64,000 nt of DNA from Caldilineaceae bacterium. Its GTDB lineage: Bacteria; Chloroflexota; Anaerolineae; Caldilineales; Caldilineaceae. The notes under the pieces were generated by a model, which worked only from the letters and a program-made list of their open reading frames with translations, was not told where the DNA came from and did not search any database. Positions within the stretch are counted from its first letter, which is position 1. Each line of letters opens with the position of its first letter. The position numbers and the translations under genes were made by a program. Shown here one piece after another: positions 60,669 to 64,000 of the stretch. The stretch covers positions 1-64,000 of the forward strand of contig JACKBC010000008.1 in the NCBI GenBank assembly GCA_020634755.1. The letters are read 5' to 3'.

Positions 60669-62081
60669 ATGGGAGAAGCCGATACGATGCCTGCTCAACC
60701 CAACATCCTCCTTGTTTTATCCGATGATCACGGTCAATGGTCACTGGGCTGCTATGGCAATTCTATCGTCCAGACGCCCAACATGGATTTTATGGGGAGC
60801 AGCGGCGTACGTTTTGACAATGCTTTTACGCCCTGTCCCGTCTGCTCCCCGGCGCGCGCCTCTCTGTTCACCGGTCGTATTCCCTCCCAACATGGTGTAC
60901 ACGATTTTCTGTCCGAAGACCCAGAATTTTCCAGCCATCCTTGGCTTGCGAATGAGATATGGCTCCCCCAGCTTTTGCAGCGGGCGGGTTACCAAACGGG
61001 GCTGGTGGGCAAGTGGCACTGCACGCCCGACGGGCATAACCCACAGCCTGGCTTTGACTACTGGGTCAGCTATGACGTGCGCCAGCGTGGCTGGGCCAAT
61101 CAATATGAGCACAGCGGTCTATTTGATATATCGGTGCAGGGCCAAACGCACACGCGGCGCGGTTTTCAGTCGCACATATTGGCCGAAGAAGCATTGCGAT
61201 TTCTGGAAAATCGAGACCCAGAAAGACCATTTTTTCTAACCGTTGGCTTGGTGGATACACATTATCCATTTGCCGACCAGCCCACGCGCCTGGTCGAACC
61301 ATATCGTGCGGTAGCCAAGACCGCACGCGCGCGCCCCTCACATCTGCCGGCCAGCGGACCTAACGCAATATCGCCGGCAGATCCCGACGAATGGCTGGCT
61401 CAATATTATGCCGGCGTCAGCATGATCGATCACCAATTGGGGACGCTGCTAGACCATCTGGAAGGCCAAAGATGGCTGGACAACACGCTCGTTGTCTATA
61501 CATCTGACCATGGCCACATGATCGGGCAGCACGGTTTGTATGGCAAAGGCAACGCCACTACCCCACAGAACTTTTTTGCCGAATCGATTCGCGTCCCCAT
61601 GCTCATGCGCTGGCCAGCGGGCGGTTTGACGGCGTCGCCTCTCACCGCGCCGTTTGACCACTGTGATCTATTTGCGACTTTGCTGGATGCCGCTGGCGCC
61701 ATGGTCACGCAGGAAGAGCAACAGCAGATTGATACACCGGGACAAAGCATTCTCCCCACCCTGCGCGGGCAGCCGCAACCCTGGCGCAATTATCAATGCT
61801 GTGAATATGGCAACGCCCGCATGATCACCGATCTGACCCACAAACTGGTGCGCCGTTATGCGCCTATTGTGCAAGATTTTGGCGATGAGTTCTTCGATTT
61901 GGCGACCGATCCCCACGAAACAATTAACCGCATTGACGACGCCCATTGCGCATACGATATTCAGCGTCTGAGCCGACAACTGGAGGCCTTTTACGCGCGC
62001 TTTGAAATACCAGCGCGTGCCGGTAAACGCATCCTGGAGCTGCCCGCGCACAATCGCCTCGAGCCTTGGCGCAGCTTTTAG
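60669..62081 (+). CDS. Type I sulfatase
   Basis: 470 residues from MGEADTMPAQPN; the second Met is also possible. PNILLVLSDDHGQWSLGCYG supplies the metal Asp pair (19, 20). TPCPVCSPARASLFTGRIPS is the sulfatase signature C-x-P-x-R, with Cys 59 the residue turned into formylglycine. YTSDHGHMIGQHGLYGKG brings the second metal site. No signal peptide, so cytoplasmic as written. It removes sulfate from a sugar or small ester; the substrate is open. Confidence 0.88.
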   Translation: MGEADTMPAQPNILLVLSDDHGQWSLGCYGNSIVQTPNMDFMGSSGVRFDNAFTPCPVCSPARASLFTGRIPSQHGVHDFLSEDPEFSSHPWLANEIWLPQLLQRAGYQTGLVGKWHCTPDGHNPQPGFDYWVSYDVRQRGWANQYEHSGLFDISVQGQTHTRRGFQSHILAEEALRFLENRDPERPFFLTVGLVDTHYPFADQPTRLVEPYRAVAKTARARPSHLPASGPNAISPADPDEWLAQYYAGVSMIDHQLGTLLDHLEGQRWLDNTLVVYTSDHGHMIGQHGLYGKGNATTPQNFFAESIRVPMLMRWPAGGLTASPLTAPFDHCDLFATLLDAAGAMVTQEEQQQIDTPGQSILPTLRGQPQPWRNYQCCEYGNARMITDLTHKLVRRYAPIVQDFGDEFFDLATDPHETINRIDDAHCAYDIQRLSRQLEAFYARFEIPARAGKRILELPAHNRLEPWRSF

Positions 62082-62216
62082 GTCAATTGCCTAATCTGTT
62101 TGTGTTTCCAATATTCTGCTGATATAATTCAGCCGATACGCTTCTTATATCCACAACCCTTTGCCACCCCCACGGCAAAATTTCTGGCTCACGCAACGCC
62201 GCGCGGATGCCATCCC

Positions 62217-62311
62217 ATGATCAGAAGATCGCAACGGCAAGCAATCGCGTCGGATTCATCAAACGAGGCCGACGCCTGGATCGCCAACACCGTTGCGCTG
62301 TGCTGATGATT
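62217..62311. repeat. Dispersed ~90-base palindromic repeat, copy C
   Basis: ATGATCAGAAGATCG to GTGCTGATGATT, with CGACGCCTGGATCGCCAACA and CCGTTGCGCTGTGCTGA inside. The most diverged copy, lying in the 380-base gap before the ABC binding protein gene, where I see no gene. Confidence 0.65.
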
Positions 62312-62464
62312 AGTAGTTCACGTTTCAGCTTGGAATTATATTGCGCTACACGAAATATCTATCCATAAATTCTCTGTACCAAACCGCTCTGTCAGAGAGA
62401 GAGACAGGATTGACAACCAAATTTATGGGTAGGTTCTAAATCCACCACTCAGTCGGAGGTCTCT

Positions 62465-63649
62465 ATGTCCCTGAAAAAGTTTGCCTTGCTCTCATTTGTT
62501 GCGGTTTTGCTCCTGGGCGCCTGCGCCGCGCCCACGGCAACGACTGCACCTGCGGAAGTCGCAGCTACGGCAGAATCTACTGCGGAAGATGCGGCCGCCG
62601 CCCCCGCAGATGCAGAAGCCGCAACTGATCCCGAAGCGCGCTATGCCGAAATCCTGCAGTGCGTCGAAGAAAATTTGCCCGCCTCCACCTACATGACCAA
62701 CGACCTCCTGCCCGATCCCGAGGCGGCCTGGGAACCCATGGAGTGTGCAACGGTTGATAAAATTCGCGTGGGCATGCCCTGGGTGCTCAATGATGAAGAA
62801 GCACCTTGGTACAACGCCATCGAGAAGGGCTACTATGCCGACGTCTGTTTGGAAGTTGAGCTGGTGCCGGGCGGCCCCGGTGTGGATCATTTGCAGACGC
62901 TGGCTGGTGGCGCCGTAGACATTGCAGTGGCCGCCGGTGGCAGCCGAATTCCGGCCATGGCCTACAGTCCCACGCCCGCCGATGTGGTGGCCATTGGCGC
63001 TTTCCTCAAGCACAGTCCGTATATCTGGATGGGCCTCGACCCCAATACGCCCCAAGATCAGCCCTCGACGCTGGAGCTAAAGCCTGAAGATTTCATCGGC
63101 AAAAAAGTGGGCTTGCAGAGCGGCAGCGATTATCTATTTGACTTTCTGGTAGCCAAATACAACTTGCCCAAAGACCAGATCACCATTATGGAAGCCGGCT
63201 TTACGCCCGATCCGCTGCTGGTGGGCGCCATGGACTACATTGGGGCGTGGATTGTCAATCAGCCGCGCCTGTTGGAAGAACAGGGCTATATGAACTGGAC
63301 CGCCTTCCGGTTTAGCGAATGGGGCTGGGACGGCTACTCGGACGTTTCCGCCGTGCGGCGCGAAACATTAGATGAGAACCCGGATCTGGTCAAGCGCTAT
63401 CTGGCCGCCACCTATCAAGGCGCCAAGTTCCTGGTGGAAAATCCAGACGAATCGGCAGACATTGCGGTCAAATACGGTGTAGACGCACAGCTGACCAAAG
63501 AACAGGCATTGCGTCGCTTTCAATTGCAAGAAACGCTGATTCAGGATGATGCCGACCCCGGCCTGCTGATCATGTCTGCCGACAAATGGAACGCCGAAAT
63601 GGCCGCCCAGATTCAGTATGACCAGTTGCAAGTAGATGCCTGTAAATAG
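62465..63649 (+). CDS. ABC substrate-binding lipoprotein, NMT1/THI5 (NitT/TauT) type
   Basis: 394 residues with GGAGG before the ATG. Signal peptide with lipobox LLLGAC (Cys 20), then an Ala/Glu/Thr-rich linker to about 60. The binding domain has KIRVGMPWVLNDEEAPWYNA, EKGYYADVCLEVELVPGG, LAGGAVDIAVAAGG and IGKKVGLQSGSDYLFDFLVA, the NMT1/SsuA-like pattern. Such proteins deliver aromatic sulfonates, nitrate, pyrimidine precursors or riboflavin-like ligands. The ATPase gene follows at 63,731. Confidence 0.87.
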   Translation: MSLKKFALLSFVAVLLLGACAAPTATTAPAEVAATAESTAEDAAAAPADAEAATDPEARYAEILQCVEENLPASTYMTNDLLPDPEAAWEPMECATVDKIRVGMPWVLNDEEAPWYNAIEKGYYADVCLEVELVPGGPGVDHLQTLAGGAVDIAVAAGGSRIPAMAYSPTPADVVAIGAFLKHSPYIWMGLDPNTPQDQPSTLELKPEDFIGKKVGLQSGSDYLFDFLVAKYNLPKDQITIMEAGFTPDPLLVGAMDYIGAWIVNQPRLLEEQGYMNWTAFRFSEWGWDGYSDVSAVRRETLDENPDLVKRYLAATYQGAKFLVENPDESADIAVKYGVDAQLTKEQALRRFQLQETLIQDDADPGLLIMSADKWNAEMAAQIQYDQLQVDACK

Positions 63650-63730
63650 GCCGATTAGTCAGACGTTCAGATGGTTGGGTGGTCGGTAATCCCACTACTC
63701 GATCATCTGAACCCCAGTTGGAGTTTCCCC

Positions 63731-64000
63731 TTGTCCGCCATTGAATTTAGGAATGTGGAAAAGCGCTTTGGTCAGGTCGAAGCGCTCCAAGCCGTCAATT
63801 TATCTGTACGCGCTGGTGAATTTGTGTCGTTGGTGGGCCCGTCCGGCTGCGGCAAAACGACCATGCTGCGCATTGTGGCCGGCCTCGACACGCCCACAGC
63901 GGGGTCCGTCCAGGTCAATGGCGCATCCCCAGCCGAAGCGTGCCGCCAGCATCAGGTGGGCGTGGCCTTTCAGCGCCCGGCGCTGATCGCATCGCGCACG
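63731..64000 (+). CDS. ABC transporter ATPase, NitT/TauT type (3' end outside window)
   Basis: First 90 residues. TTG at 63,731 is preferred, with GGAG eight bases upstream; an ATG at 63,671 is in frame but lies in a hairpin (GTTCAGATG..CATCTGAAC). AIEFRNVEKRFGQVEALQAV is the usual start, LVGPSGCGKTTMLRIVAGLD the Walker A region, and VGVAFQRPALI the Q-loop. It would power the importer that uses the lipoprotein upstream; a permease is expected beyond the window. Confidence 0.88.
   Translation, partial: MSAIEFRNVEKRFGQVEALQAVNLSVRAGEFVSLVGPSGCGKTTMLRIVAGLDTPTAGSVQVNGASPAEACRQHQVGVAFQRPALIASRT

Overview
The window has two unlike halves. Bases 1 to about 36,335 are a head-to-tail array of Rhs/YD-repeat C-terminal tips. 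Each unit is a short, GC-rich piece of Rhs core (the part reading LHYYNARYYDDHIGQFVSPD and a following NPL..DPSGH), then a variable and usually AT-richer toxin tip, then a small downstream gene that is the presumed immunity gene. I count 20 toxin/immunity modules (called M1 to M20 below), all on the + strand, plus a terminal core fragment without a toxin. No Rhs N-terminus, secretion signal or full-length core lies in the window, so the array looks like a store of tips rather than a set of working full-length toxins. Any complete rhs gene would have to lie upstream of base 1 or elsewhere.

Recognisable toxin types are HNH nucleases (M3, M14), GIY-YIG nucleases (M7, M13), a deaminase (M20), a nucleotidyltransferase-like tip (M9), an ADP-ribosyltransferase-like tip (M2), a restriction-endonuclease-like tip (M1), an Ntox17-like tip (M16) and two RNase-like tips (M11, M18). 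Eight further modules (M5, M6, M8, M10, M12, M15, M17, M19) pair a tip of hydrophobic or glycine-rich character with a membrane-spanning immunity protein, which suggests membrane-damaging toxins. Recognised immunity families are SMI1/KNR4 (SUKH), Imm26, SUFU-like, HEAT-like and DUF416. Several modules occur twice almost identically, pre-toxin linkers are shared by unrelated tips, one immunity pair is mosaic, and most modules carry their own strong hairpin. The array is also invaded by an IS200-type element, by two copies of a hairpin-ended element carrying a DUF559 nuclease gene, and by several short palindromic inserts.

From about 36,350 to the end the sequence is ordinary, GC-rich chromosome: a GcvT-like aminomethyltransferase, a four-helix-bundle protein, two overlapping phytoene-dehydrogenase-like oxidoreductases, a GNAT acetyltransferase, a galactonate-dehydratase-like enolase-superfamily enzyme, a truncated oligopeptide ABC permease, an AHL-lactonase-like metallo-hydrolase, a large membrane glycosyltransferase-like protein, a PfkB (KDG-type) kinase, a DUF4160/DUF2442 pair, oligopeptidase B, a membrane-anchored protein, a short-chain dehydrogenase, a large secreted DUF11 repeat protein, a sulfatase, and a NitT/TauT-type ABC importer (binding lipoprotein followed by the start of an ATPase). 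Galactonate dehydratase and the KDG-type kinase could serve one sugar-acid pathway, but they are about 5 kb apart and not one operon.

The protein set, the secreted repeat protein ending in a YMPIIAR tail and the intergenic style (short tandem repeats next to their inverted copies) suggest a Chloroflexota bacterium, perhaps Caldilinea-like. This is an inference from memory of such genomes, not proven by a marker gene. I saw no rRNA, tRNA or CRISPR.
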